DNA of 64,000 nt from Cohnella terricola (GTDB lineage: Bacteria > Bacillota > Bacilli > Paenibacillales > Paenibacillaceae): the NCBI RefSeq assembly GCF_007786475.1, contig NZ_VNJJ01000004.1, positions 375,058-439,057 on the forward strand, written 5' to 3'. Below, in pieces: positions 16,749 through 25,080 of the stretch. How positions within the stretch are numbered: the stretch's first letter is position 1; each line of letters opens with the position of its first letter. The translations under genes and the position numbers were made by a program. The notes under the pieces are model-generated. The model was not told the DNA's origin and searched no databases. It saw nothing but the letters and a program-made list of their open reading frames with translations.

Positions 16749-18032
16749 CTATAGCAAATATCGCAAATATACATATAGGCAGGAAATCGCGACGGACAGC
16801 AGCATAAACGGGAATCCGTATTTCAGAAACTTCAGGAACGTGATCGGATAACCTTCTTTCGCCGCAAGTCCGGCTGTAATCAAGTTGGCGCTTGCACCGA
16901 TCAGCGTTCCGTTGCCGCCCAGGCAAGCGCCGAGCGCGAGGCTCCACCATAACGGCTCCAGATTGCTGATTCCCATATTCCCCATATCCTGAATGAGCGG
17001 AATCATCGTCGCCACGAACGGAATATTGTCCATGAAAGCCGACGCTATCGCGCTCATCCATAGAATCAGCATCGCCGTCGCCGTCTCCCCGCCGCCGGTC
17101 AAGTCCATCGCTTTTACCGCAAGATCGTTAATAATGCCCGTTTCCACCAGCCCTCCGACCAGGGTAAACAAACCAATGAAAAAAAAGATGGTCGTCCACT
17201 CCACTCGGGAGAACGCTTCTTCCAGGGCGTGCTCCCCGGAGAGCAGCAAGAGCAGGAATGCTCCCGTCAACGCTACGACGGACGATTCCGCCTGCAAAAC
17301 CTGATGTAGGAAAAAGCCGACGATCGTCAGCCCGAGGACCGTCAAGCAGCGGATCAGCATCCTCTTATCGGTGATCAATTCCCGTTCGTTCATCTCCATA
17401 ATGCCCCGCCTGTATTCTTCGGACGTACGAAGCTGCTTACGGAAGAACAAAACGAACAGAGGAATTTGCACGGCCATGATCACGATGACGATGGGCGCCA
17501 GATTCTCGATGAACGCTAAAAAGGTCAATTCTTTAACCGCGCTTCCGATCATGATGTTCGGGGGATCGCCGATTAAAGTCGCCGTTCCGCCGATGTTGGA
17601 GGCCAGAATCTGCGAGAACAGAAAAGGAAACGGCGGCACCCGCAGTTGGCGGGTAATGCCGAACGTTACGGGCACGATCAGCAGAACCGTCGTCACATTA
17701 TCCAGAAAAGCCGAAGCGACCGCCGTGATTACGGCCAGAGCGACCATGATTTTCACGGGCTCGCCTTTCGCCTTCTTCGCCGCAACGACCGCGATATAGC
17801 TGAATACGCCGGTTTTGGCCGTCAGACTGACGATAATCATCATCCCGATCAGCAGCCCGAGCGTATTGAAATCGATATGCCGTGCAACCGCCGAATGAAC
17901 ATCCACGATGCCTAGCAGAACGACGATCAAGCCGCCCAGCATGGCGACGATCGTCCGATGCACCTTCTCCGCGATTATCATCCCATATGTAATCAGGAAG
18001 ACTGCTAATGCAACTATAGCTTGCTGTTCCAT
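16749..18032 (-). CDS. ArsB/NhaD-type ion permease (copy 1)
   Basis: A 427-residue membrane protein with 11-12 predicted helices. Motifs include TLGLLIGMMIIVSLTAKTG, SAFLDNVTTVLLIVPVTFG, GGTATLIGDPPNIMIGSAVK and the symmetric SAFMDNIPFVATMIPL with LGGNGTLIGASANL. This repeated inverted topology is that of the ion transporter superfamily (ArsB, NhaD, CitM). It may exchange Na+/H+ or export an oxyanion; the family is too broad to decide. GAGGAGGAG precedes the ATG. A close paralogue lies at 48.8-50.1 kb. Confidence 0.85.
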   Translation of the reverse strand: MEQQAIVALAVFLITYGMIIAEKVHRTIVAMLGGLIVVLLGIVDVHSAVARHIDFNTLGLLIGMMIIVSLTAKTGVFSYIAVVAAKKAKGEPVKIMVALAVITAVASAFLDNVTTVLLIVPVTFGITRQLRVPPFPFLFSQILASNIGGTATLIGDPPNIMIGSAVKELTFLAFIENLAPIVIVIMAVQIPLFVLFFRKQLRTSEEYRRGIMEMNERELITDKRMLIRCLTVLGLTIVGFFLHQVLQAESSVVALTGAFLLLLLSGEHALEEAFSRVEWTTIFFFIGLFTLVGGLVETGIINDLAVKAMDLTGGGETATAMLILWMSAIASAFMDNIPFVATMIPLIQDMGNMGISNLEPLWWSLALGACLGGNGTLIGASANLITAGLAAKEGYPITFLKFLKYGFPFMLLSVAISCLYVYLRYLL

Positions 18033-18080
18033 GGCTCCTCCTCGACAATCCGGTACATTCGCAGCTTACACCAATATAGT

Positions 18081-19331
18081 TTAACTTACTTTCCCAGCAT
18101 TTTCTCTCTTCCGGATCATCGCAAAATAACAGATGATTGCACCAATATCGGCTGCCGCAATGATAATTCCCATCGGCAGCGCATTCGCGCTCCCGGCGAT
18201 TCCGACGACCGGCGCCAACGCCCCGCCCAACAGGAAGGCCAGCAGGCCGAGCAAGGCCGAAGCGCTTCCCGCTGCATGTCCGTGGTTGCGCATGGCCAAG
18301 GAAAACCCCGTCGCGCCTACGATTCCGACGCTAGCGACGACGAAAAACAACGGAACGAGAATCGCCGCCAATCCGGCAGACGTGACGATCGTCGCCAGCA
18401 GCACGATACCGCTAACCGCCGCTATGGCAAGCCCAACCAGAAACAGTCTGCTCTCTCCGACCTTCGCCGCCAGCCTGCCCGTGACCTGTCCCGCGATAAT
18501 AATGCCTATTCCGTTAATCGCGAAAAATAAACTGAACAATTGCGGAGACACGCCATAAATGTTCTGCAGCACGAACGGAGAGCCCGAGATGTAAGCGAAC
18601 ATGGCCGCCGTAACCAGAGCTTGCGCTAGCGCGTATCCCATAAACAACCGATCCCGGAGAAGCCGCCGGAACGTCGAGAAGGTTTCGCGAATGCCACCGG
18701 TCATACGCTTGCCGACGGGCAACGTCTCCGGCAGACCGAACAACACGGCCAGCAGCGTCAGTACGCCCCATCCGGCCAGAACGACAAAAAGTCCTTCCCA
18801 AGAAGTGATCTTGAGCAATTGCCCGCCGACTACTGGAGATAGAATCGGAGCCGCCCCGTTCACAAGCATCAGCATCGCGAAAAACTTCGTCAACTCTGGG
18901 CCCGAGTACATATCTCTGACGATCGCCCGCGAGATGACGATCCCCGCAGACCCGGCCAAACCTTGCACGAACCGAAGCGCGACCAGCACGCCGATCGAAG
19001 GGCTCAACGCGCACAGAATCGAAGCGATGGCGTAGATGAACAGCCCTACTATCAGCGGACCCCGGCGCCCGCGGAAATCGCTGAGAGCGCCAGCGAACAA
19101 TTGACCGACGGATAAGCCGATCATGCAAGCGGTCAAGCTTAGCTGCGCATACGAAGAACTCGTATTCATATTTTCCGCCAATTTAGGCAAAGCGGGCAAA
19201 TACAAATCAATCGACAACGGCCCGAAGGCCGACAACGAACCTAATACTACGACGAGCCAAGCTACATTGGCTCTCCTGGCCTCTTTCGCACCGACCGCGA
19301 ATTGTTCCTGAAGTCGACTCAAACCGCGCAC
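18081..19331 (-). CDS. MFS drug-resistance transporter, Bcr/CflA type
   Basis: A 416-residue proton-driven exporter with 12 helices. Diagnostic stretches are SIDLYLPALPKLAENM near the first helix, the GQLFAGALSDFRGRRGPL motif A, and ALRFVQGLAGSAGIVISRAIVRD. Bcr/CflA members export bicyclomycin, chloramphenicol, florfenicol or sulfonamides, but substrates vary and resistance cannot be inferred from sequence alone. The GTG start at 19331 follows a GGGAGAG ribosome site. It is a single-gene unit, divergent from the ParB-like gene. Confidence 0.85.
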   Translation of the reverse strand: MRGLSRLQEQFAVGAKEARRANVAWLVVVLGSLSAFGPLSIDLYLPALPKLAENMNTSSSYAQLSLTACMIGLSVGQLFAGALSDFRGRRGPLIVGLFIYAIASILCALSPSIGVLVALRFVQGLAGSAGIVISRAIVRDMYSGPELTKFFAMLMLVNGAAPILSPVVGGQLLKITSWEGLFVVLAGWGVLTLLAVLFGLPETLPVGKRMTGGIRETFSTFRRLLRDRLFMGYALAQALVTAAMFAYISGSPFVLQNIYGVSPQLFSLFFAINGIGIIIAGQVTGRLAAKVGESRLFLVGLAIAAVSGIVLLATIVTSAGLAAILVPLFFVVASVGIVGATGFSLAMRNHGHAAGSASALLGLLAFLLGGALAPVVGIAGSANALPMGIIIAAADIGAIICYFAMIRKRENAGKVS

Positions 19332-19425
19332 CTCTCTCCCTTACATCCCCCTATCATATTACGAATCGTTTTCATGCATCAAGACTTCATGAATTGCCTT
19401 TATTCCCAATATTCGCGGGCTGTTA

Positions 19426-19431
19426 TATAAT
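19426..19431 (+). promoter_or_regulatory. Probable -10 element of the ParB-like gene
   Basis: TATAAT, with a weak -35 17 bp upstream, lies 54 bp before the ATG in the divergent region between the MFS pump and the ParB-like gene. Confidence 0.45.
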
Positions 19432-19484
19432 ACAGATGTTCCCATGGCTCGTCCTTGAGCGAATTCAACGATAGGAGACCAAGC

Positions 19485-20630
19485 ATGGACATCGTACATA
19501 TTCCGACTCATCTCATCGATGAGGACAAAGATCAACCCCGGTACCAGTTCGACGAAGAAGCCCTTCGGGAGCTGGCTAGCAGCATCGAAGAGATCGGCCT
19601 GCTGTCGCCGATCAAAGTGAGAACAACCGGAGACGGAAGATACAAGATCATATATGGCAACCGCCGCTACAAAGCCTGCACATCTCTGAACCTGCCGACG
19701 ATCCCTTGCATCGTCTCCACGGCGACGGACGAAATGGAGATCTATCTGGAGCAAATCGCGGAGAATCTAACGCGCCAAGGCTTCTCCCCGATCGAAGAGG
19801 CGGAAGCGTTCAACAAGCTGTTGACCGATCCGAAGTTCAGCAGCTCTATTAAATACTTGTCTAGTAAGCTGGGCAAGCCGGAAGCTTATATCAAAAACAA
19901 GCTGGATTTGTTGAAGTTCAGCCCGGCGGTCCGGAAACTCATCGTCGGCGGCACGGAAATCCGCAAAGACCAATTGACGGAAGATCAGTTAATCCCGTTA
20001 AAAGACTTGCCGATGGAGTACCGGGATTCTCTGGCGCTCATTATGGCCGCGGACGAGATGCCGGTGACCGACGTGAAGCGGATCGCCCGCCTATTCAAGG
20101 ATAAGGAGATTTCGGAGGGCACGAAGGGCAAGCTGCTGTTCAAGACGGGACCGCAGCTGCTCGAGACGTGGTCGACTTACGAGCATAATCGGAAGGAACG
20201 CGCGAAAAGCGCGAAAGCGGAGGAAGAAGCCGCGGCTGCGGCCAAATTCGCCGTTGCCGAATCAGAGACGGAACGCCCTAGGGACGAGGGGATTCATCCG
20301 CAAGCATCGGGCGAGACCGAAGAAAACCCGCCGCATCAGGCGAGAAAATCGCCAAGTCAAGCGGCCCGGCCTCCGGCTTCCGGTCTTATGACCCTGTTCG
20401 AGCAAGACGAGGACGAAGATCCGTCGCCGGGGAACGTGATGGAGAGCATTCTAAACCTGTTGCTTGCGACGCTGCCCCCGCCCAGCCGCTTCTCCGCCCG
20501 GGATCTCCCCGAGCTCGACGGCGTGGAACGGGATCAGTTCGTCAAGGACGTGGACACGCTCGTTGCCGATCTGGAAAACCACTTGGAGGAGTGGCGGTCG
20601 GTCAAAGAGATGTTCGTTTCGAAAAGTTAA
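19485..20630 (+). CDS. ParB/Spo0J-like DNA-binding protein (orphan)
   Basis: A 381-residue protein. The N-terminus is a ParB/Srx domain (IPTHLIDEDKDQPRYQFDEEALRELASSIEEIGLLSPIKVR) with the CTP-binding-type motif GNRRYKAC and AENLTRQGFSPIEEAEAF. An HTH region follows (LSSKLGKPEAYIKNKLDLLKF). An Ala/Glu-rich linker leads to an acidic C-terminus. There is no parA neighbour and it is far from an origin locus, so it may be a nucleoid-occlusion- or plasmid-derived relative, or act in regulation. ATG 19485 has TAGGAG upstream and is preferred to a TTG at 19455. Confidence 0.82.
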   Translation: MDIVHIPTHLIDEDKDQPRYQFDEEALRELASSIEEIGLLSPIKVRTTGDGRYKIIYGNRRYKACTSLNLPTIPCIVSTATDEMEIYLEQIAENLTRQGFSPIEEAEAFNKLLTDPKFSSSIKYLSSKLGKPEAYIKNKLDLLKFSPAVRKLIVGGTEIRKDQLTEDQLIPLKDLPMEYRDSLALIMAADEMPVTDVKRIARLFKDKEISEGTKGKLLFKTGPQLLETWSTYEHNRKERAKSAKAEEEAAAAAKFAVAESETERPRDEGIHPQASGETEENPPHQARKSPSQAARPPASGLMTLFEQDEDEDPSPGNVMESILNLLLATLPPPSRFSARDLPELDGVERDQFVKDVDTLVADLENHLEEWRSVKEMFVSKS

Positions 20631-20634
20631 CAAT

Positions 20635-20664
20635 AACGCCTGCCGCTTCCGAGCGGCAGGCGTT
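20635..20664 (+). terminator. Perfect 13-bp hairpin after the ParB-like gene
   Basis: AACGCCTGCCGCT and AGCGGCAGGCGTT pair perfectly around a 4-base loop immediately after the stop codon. No T-tract follows, so termination may be partial. Confidence 0.6.
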
Positions 20665-20726
20665 GCACATACCGGAAGTGGCTACCTCGCTTCCGCGAAG
20701 ATCAGAAAAAAAGGCGGAGAGAATAC

Positions 20727-21344
20727 ATGGGTAAAATGGATGAAATCATTATCGTCGTACCGCGCGCCAAAGCATTTGCCGACGAGACGTTAGCGTTCCA
20801 AGGCGTCGAGAGCGATCCGGCCAAGACGGCTTCCATCCTCGCGAACATTGAAGCGAATTACACGACGATGAGGCGCGGCGATGCGGAAGAAAACGCCGCA
20901 TACAAGCAGCCTATTCCGTATTGTGTAATCAGACGCGGAGACAAAATCTTCTTATATAAAAGATTGGCGGGTGGCGGTGAAGCCAGACTTCACGACAAAC
21001 TCTCGATTGGAGCAGGCGGACATATGAACGACGATCCCAAGTTCGGCAAGTTCGAGGAGCTCCTCTGGGATAATCTGAACCGCGAATTGGAGGAAGAACT
21101 GAAGATCGATGCGACAGACCGCAGCCTGACGACGATCGGATTCATTAACGATGACGGGAACGAAGTCGGGAAGGTCCATATCGGCATCCTCGTCATCCTC
21201 GATATCGATCCTGGCGCTTCTGTCGAAGTCAGGGAAAATGACCAACTCGCGGGAGAATGGGTTTCCATCAGCCAATTGCTTGAGGAAGACATCTTCGCGA
21301 GGCTGGAGACATGGTCTCAGATCACGGCACGGGTGCTAGCCTGA
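20727..21344 (+). CDS. Nudix hydrolase
   Basis: A 205-residue protein with a Nudix box starting GGHMNDD and ending NRELEEELKI, with extra residues between the Gly and REL parts compared with the standard 23-residue box. Nudix enzymes hydrolyse nucleoside-diphosphate derivatives using a metal bound by the two box Glu residues. The N-terminal ~80 residues (IIIVVPRAKAFADETLAFQGV) form a strand-rich region before the box; the IPYCVIRRGDKIFLYKR segment leads into it. Ligand unknown. ATG has AAGGCGGAG upstream. It may be cotranscribed with the ParB-like gene if the hairpin between them leaks. Confidence 0.82.
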   Translation: MGKMDEIIIVVPRAKAFADETLAFQGVESDPAKTASILANIEANYTTMRRGDAEENAAYKQPIPYCVIRRGDKIFLYKRLAGGGEARLHDKLSIGAGGHMNDDPKFGKFEELLWDNLNRELEEELKIDATDRSLTTIGFINDDGNEVGKVHIGILVILDIDPGASVEVRENDQLAGEWVSISQLLEEDIFARLETWSQITARVLA

Positions 21345-21356
21345 TCGTTCTGACGT

Positions 21357-22712
21357 TCATGGCTTTGATGCCCTGCGTTCCGGAATCATTTGGCGGCCCC
21401 CCTTTATCCTGAGCGATACGAGCGGCTCGGGAACGGCGTCGCCTTGCCCGGGTACGGACGAGAAGCTGAATCCGGCTGCCAGCGTCCCCAGGATCAACAC
21501 CGCTTCCAGCATCGCGAATTGCGATCCGATGCAGCCGCGAGTCCCTCCTCCGAACGGAAAATAGGCGAATCTGGGCCATTGGGAAGGACCGTCGTCGAAC
21601 CGTTCCGGCCGAAAGGCGAGCGCGTCTCCGAATACGGCATCGTTGCGGTGGATGGCATAGGGGCTGATCAGAAAGCTGCTATTGTTCGGAAAGCGGTCGC
21701 CGAGCAGCTCTATTTCCTGTTCGGATTCGCGGAGGATCGCCCATGCCGGCGGATAGAGACGCAACGTTTCCTGTATGATCTTCTTGGCGTAAGGCATCTC
21801 CCGATACCGTTCGTAAGCGGTCAGGCGCCGACCGGAACTCGCCTCTTCGGAACGAATACGATCCAGTTCCTCGCGAAGATTAGCCAGCACGTTCGGCGAA
21901 CGCTCCAAAGCATACCAAGCCCATACAAGAGCGTTAGCCGTCGTCTCATGGCCGGCGAGCAGCATCGTCATCATCTGGTCGCGAATTTCCCGCTCGGGCA
22001 ACTCCGCTCCGTCCTCGCTCCTCATGTCGAGCAGAAGACCTAGCATACAATCCTCATAAGCCTTCGGATTTCTTCGCGCTTTGCCGATCGCTTCGTAAAT
22101 CATCTCCTCCAACGTGCGGATCGCCCGCTTATGTTGGACGTTGCCGGGCGTCGGCCACGAGAAAGGCAGGATGATCGGCGAGAATATCGTGCCCGCGGAA
22201 CGCCGGATCGTGACGTCGACGGCAGCGGCCAACTCCGACTTGTCTTGTTCAAGCTCCCTCTTGAACAAGCTGCGCGCGATAATCCCGAGTGTCAGCTCCA
22301 TCATCGCCTCGTGAATCGGAACCGCGCTCCCTTCCTTGAGCTTTGCCCCGAGCCGTTCCGTTTCCTGGACCACGATCTCGGCATATGCTTGAATCCGCTC
22401 TTTATAGAAAACGGGCGTCATATACTTTTTCTGTTCGCGGTGCGTCTCATTCTCTGATGTCAGCAAACCGTCGCCTATGGTGCGCCGCAGCACGCCCGAG
22501 CTCCGTCCTTTGCGGAAATGCCGTTCTTGATGAACCAGTATCTCCTGTACGAAATCGGGGGAATTCACGATAAATGTCGGTTGGAAGGAGCTCGTCCGCA
22601 ACGACACGACGTCCCCCATCGGCAACGCGTCGACAAGAAATCCGAGCGGGTCCCGCTGGAACTTGATAAAGTTGGACACCCTCGACGTCTGAATATCGGA
22701 TACTCGCGTCAT
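21357..22712 (-). CDS. Cytochrome P450 monooxygenase
   Basis: A 451-residue soluble P450. The haem-binding loop FPFGGGTRGCIG puts the thiolate Cys at residue 394. The I-helix oxygen-activation motif is AGHETTAN, the K-helix ETLRLYPP (Glu-x-x-Arg), and the meander FRPERFD. No membrane anchor or fused reductase is present, so it needs a separate redox partner not encoded nearby. It probably hydroxylates a fatty acid, terpenoid or similar hydrophobic substrate. A GGGAGGGG ribosome site precedes the ATG, and a palindrome lies 25-41 bp upstream of the start. Confidence 0.92.
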   Translation of the reverse strand: MTRVSDIQTSRVSNFIKFQRDPLGFLVDALPMGDVVSLRTSSFQPTFIVNSPDFVQEILVHQERHFRKGRSSGVLRRTIGDGLLTSENETHREQKKYMTPVFYKERIQAYAEIVVQETERLGAKLKEGSAVPIHEAMMELTLGIIARSLFKRELEQDKSELAAAVDVTIRRSAGTIFSPIILPFSWPTPGNVQHKRAIRTLEEMIYEAIGKARRNPKAYEDCMLGLLLDMRSEDGAELPEREIRDQMMTMLLAGHETTANALVWAWYALERSPNVLANLREELDRIRSEEASSGRRLTAYERYREMPYAKKIIQETLRLYPPAWAILRESEQEIELLGDRFPNNSSFLISPYAIHRNDAVFGDALAFRPERFDDGPSQWPRFAYFPFGGGTRGCIGSQFAMLEAVLILGTLAAGFSFSSVPGQGDAVPEPLVSLRIKGGRQMIPERRASKP

Positions 22713-22736
22713 TCGTTACCCCTCCCTATATTTAGG

Positions 22737-22753
22737 AAAAGTGTATCACTTTT
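22737..22753. promoter_or_regulatory. Perfect palindrome upstream of the P450 gene
   Basis: AAAAGTGTATCACTTTT: 7-bp arms and a 3-base centre, in the P450 leader and just left of array B. A candidate operator for a dimeric repressor. Confidence 0.5.
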
Positions 22754-22759
22754 GTTCGG

Positions 22760-23333
22760 CGAGATGCCAGCGCACTGCCCGGGATGGGTGGTGTTTGGCC
22801 CCACCAAGGCACTTTTTTGACCTTCGTTCGCACACTGTACCGGAAATCGCCTTACTAAGGCACTTTTTTGGCCCTCGTTCGCACACTGTCCCGGGATCCG
22901 CCTGACCAGGGCACTTTTTGGGCCTTCGATCGCACACTGTACCGGGATCTGCACCACCCAGGTACTTTTTTGGCCTTCGATCGCACACTGTACCGGGGTC
23001 CGCCTAACCAAGGCACTTTTTTGACCTTCGTTCGCACACTGTCCCGGGATTCGCCCCACCAAGGCACTTTTTTGGCCTTCGATCGCACACTGTCCCGGGA
23101 TCCGCCTAACCAAGGCACTTTTTTGACCTTCGTTCGCACACTGTACCGGAAATCGCCTAACTAAGGCACTTTTTTGGCCCTCGTTCGCACACTGTCCTGG
23201 GATCCGCCTAACCAAGGCACTTTTTTGACCTTCGTTCGCACACTGTCCCGGGATTCGCCCCACCAAGGCACTTTTTTGGCCTTCGTTCGCACACTGTACC
23301 GGGGTCCGCCTAACCAAGGCACTTTTTTGGCCC
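22760..23333. repeat. Tandem array B, 51-bp period, about 11 copies
   Basis: GGCAC(T6) or a close variant starts at 22808, 22859, 22910, 22961, 23012, 23063, 23114, 23165, 23216, 23267 and 23318: ten consecutive steps of exactly 51 bp. A degenerate copy precedes the first. Two-unit blocks at 22808-22909 and 23114-23215 are nearly identical although six units apart, which indicates block duplication inside the array. Unit text includes CGCACACTGTACCGGG and CCTAACCAAGGCAC. It shares no obvious sequence with array A. Open frames on both strands come from the period and are not taken as genes. Confidence 0.95.
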
Positions 23334-23359
23334 TCCCTGAAAATGCATTAACGATCGAC

Positions 23360-23409
23360 AAAAAAAGATGCTGTAACAAAGGAGTTTCACCCCACTTTGT
23401 TGCAGCACC
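23360..23409 (-). terminator. Terminator of the small zinc-ribbon gene
   Basis: On the minus strand GGTGCTGCAACAAAG and CTTTGTTACAGCATC form a long stem followed by seven T (23366-23360). Array B begins 27 bp further on. Confidence 0.9.
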
Positions 23410-23465
23410 TTTTATCACAGTGAAAATCACAACATGCAGCTTGAGCCCCACCGCGCCATGCCACA

Positions 23466-23666
23466 TTACTTCAGAATTTCCTTGATCCTTTTCAAGGGGT
23501 AACCCGTATGTTGCACCAGATCCATTATCGTGGCTCCGGGATGGCTCTTGATATATTCCTTGACGACGAGGGCTTCGGAAATATAGATCTGCTGGCAGTC
23601 CTTGCACAACGTATCCGGTTTTTGCACTTGCAATTTTCCGCACCTGCCGCAATTCATTAATTCCAT
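23466..23666 (-). CDS. Small zinc-ribbon / HTH-like protein
   Basis: A 66-residue protein with an N-terminal zinc ribbon (CGRC then CKDC, spacing C-x2-C...C-x2-C). A C-terminal segment (GATIMDLVQHTGYPLKRIKEIL) looks like a short winged or MerR-type helix-turn-helix. Its layout resembles the YvyF-type proteins found in flagellar regulatory operons, but no flagellar genes are here. ATG 23666 has a GGGTGG ribosome site; the third in-frame residue pair (MN) offers another start. A strong terminator follows, supporting an independent gene. Likely a small DNA-binding regulator. Confidence 0.7.
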   Translation of the reverse strand: MELMNCGRCGKLQVQKPDTLCKDCQQIYISEALVVKEYIKSHPGATIMDLVQHTGYPLKRIKEILK

Positions 23667-23780
23667 TTTTCGCCCACCCTGAAGTTGTTAATCTGGCCTT
23701 ATCTACGACTTATGATTAATCCTATTGTAACATCGGTCAGGCTTGGCGTCTCCTTCAGGCCGAGTCGGGCGTATCGCGCG

Positions 23781-24914
23781 CTACCTGTAAAGCTCCATAA
23801 TGCGGTGCCCGTACAGCATGAACAAAGACAATACGCCCGCCAGAATCAGATAGGCGGCCAACACCTTCCACTTTACGGATGCCGGAGCGGTGTAGTACGT
23901 GCGATAACGGTGCAGTTCCTCGTCGATCTGGCCGATTCTCGCGCTGGCTTTCCGCTCCTCGTCTGCGAGCAAGGAGGATGGAACCGGCCGTTCCGAGTCT
24001 CCATCCTCGTACTGTTCCGGTTCGTCTTCCCATGTCCGAAGCAAAGCGTTCGCCTTCTCGGCGAACTCGCGATCCATTCTCGCCCGCTCCCGGTCAAGCT
24101 TCTCCTCGTCTTGCAGGAATGGAATCAGCCGGCGGCGGCTCCCCTCTTCCTCAGTTCGTTTAGCCGTCTCCTCTTGTATAGCCAGCGTTTCTTTCAATTG
24201 CCAAGTGCTAAACAATCCTGGCCAGCGTCCGATCTCCTGGCGGAATTCGATCAGCTTTTGTTTCTCGTATGCGAGAATCGATCCCCGGTAATTTTCCCTG
24301 GCCCTGTTCCACCAGCTCACTGCGCCGATGATCAGAATCAACACCATTAAGGGACTATGCGTCATAAAAGCATAGATGCCGAGCAAAACCAAGCCGACCA
24401 GCCAGATTTTCGTCGACAGCACGGAGACGATACGCCCTCCGTCAAGCGGCGAGACAGGGATCAGGTTGAACAGATTGATCATGGCGCCGAGGAAAACGAC
24501 AAACGCCCAGAACGGATCCCCGTTCTGCTCGTAGAGCGCATAGGCAGGCAAGAACGAAATCAGTCCCGCAAGCGGTCCGCCATAGGCCAAGAATGCTTCC
24601 GTAGCCGCATCCTGGGGCCGTTCCTTCATCGAAATCAACGCGCCCATGAACGGGATAAAGATAGCGGGAGACGTCTTGACTCCTTTGATCCTCGCTGCGA
24701 CCAGATGTCCCATTTCATGCACGAACAGCAAATAAACGATCGCTACGCCGAATTTCCAGCCGTATATAGCTGCATATGCCCCTAAGCTGACCATCATGGT
24801 AATAAAAGTTCCGCCGAATTTCGTCCACTTCAGCAAGGCGAACGCCCATTTGAACTTCGCCAGCAGAAATACGCCAATGCCTGCTAGCGCCGATCTGCTT
24901 TTCTTTTTATCCAC
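23781..24914 (-). CDS. M50-family site-2 protease-like membrane metalloprotease
   Basis: A membrane protein with the zinc motif HEMGH (residues 66-70 from the GTG start) and the second zinc-ligand motif NLIPVSPLDGG, as in intramembrane site-2 proteases. About six helices make up the core. A charged helical stretch of ~130 residues (around EEKLDRERARMDREFAEKAN) follows, then a final membrane helix at the C-terminus. This cytosolic insertion is unusual and may bind partners. The frame begins with TTG at 24920, but GTG 24914 has better spacing from AAAGGAA. Substrate unknown; S2P relatives cleave anti-sigma factors or signal-peptide remnants. Confidence 0.83.
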   Translation of the reverse strand: MDKKKSRSALAGIGVFLLAKFKWAFALLKWTKFGGTFITMMVSLGAYAAIYGWKFGVAIVYLLFVHEMGHLVAARIKGVKTSPAIFIPFMGALISMKERPQDAATEAFLAYGGPLAGLISFLPAYALYEQNGDPFWAFVVFLGAMINLFNLIPVSPLDGGRIVSVLSTKIWLVGLVLLGIYAFMTHSPLMVLILIIGAVSWWNRARENYRGSILAYEKQKLIEFRQEIGRWPGLFSTWQLKETLAIQEETAKRTEEEGSRRRLIPFLQDEEKLDRERARMDREFAEKANALLRTWEDEPEQYEDGDSERPVPSSLLADEERKASARIGQIDEELHRYRTYYTAPASVKWKVLAAYLILAGVLSLFMLYGHRIMELYR

Positions 24915-25035
24915 ATCCAACTTCCTTTCGCCATTACATGTCCTATCGAAACTATTCTCTATTATCTCATGTTATACGACCAAGGATAAAGCCCCGTTTC
25001 GTCACTCCGCTCCTTCGCCTGCCGTATACAATCGA

Positions 25036-25075
25036 AGAGCGACCCGCAAGTCCTACCGGACCTGCGGGTCGCTCT
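25036..25075 (-). terminator. Strong hairpin after the chemoreceptor gene
   Basis: AGAGCGACCCGCA (from 25036) pairs with TGCGGGTCGCTCT (to 25075) around an inner TCC/GGA stem. No long T-tract on either side. Confidence 0.6.
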
Positions 25076-25080
25076 CGCGT

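Noticed and set aside
22709..23652. Long repetitive open frames over array B, on both strands
   Set aside because: Same period artefact in several frames at once; bounded by a terminator and the P450 leader.
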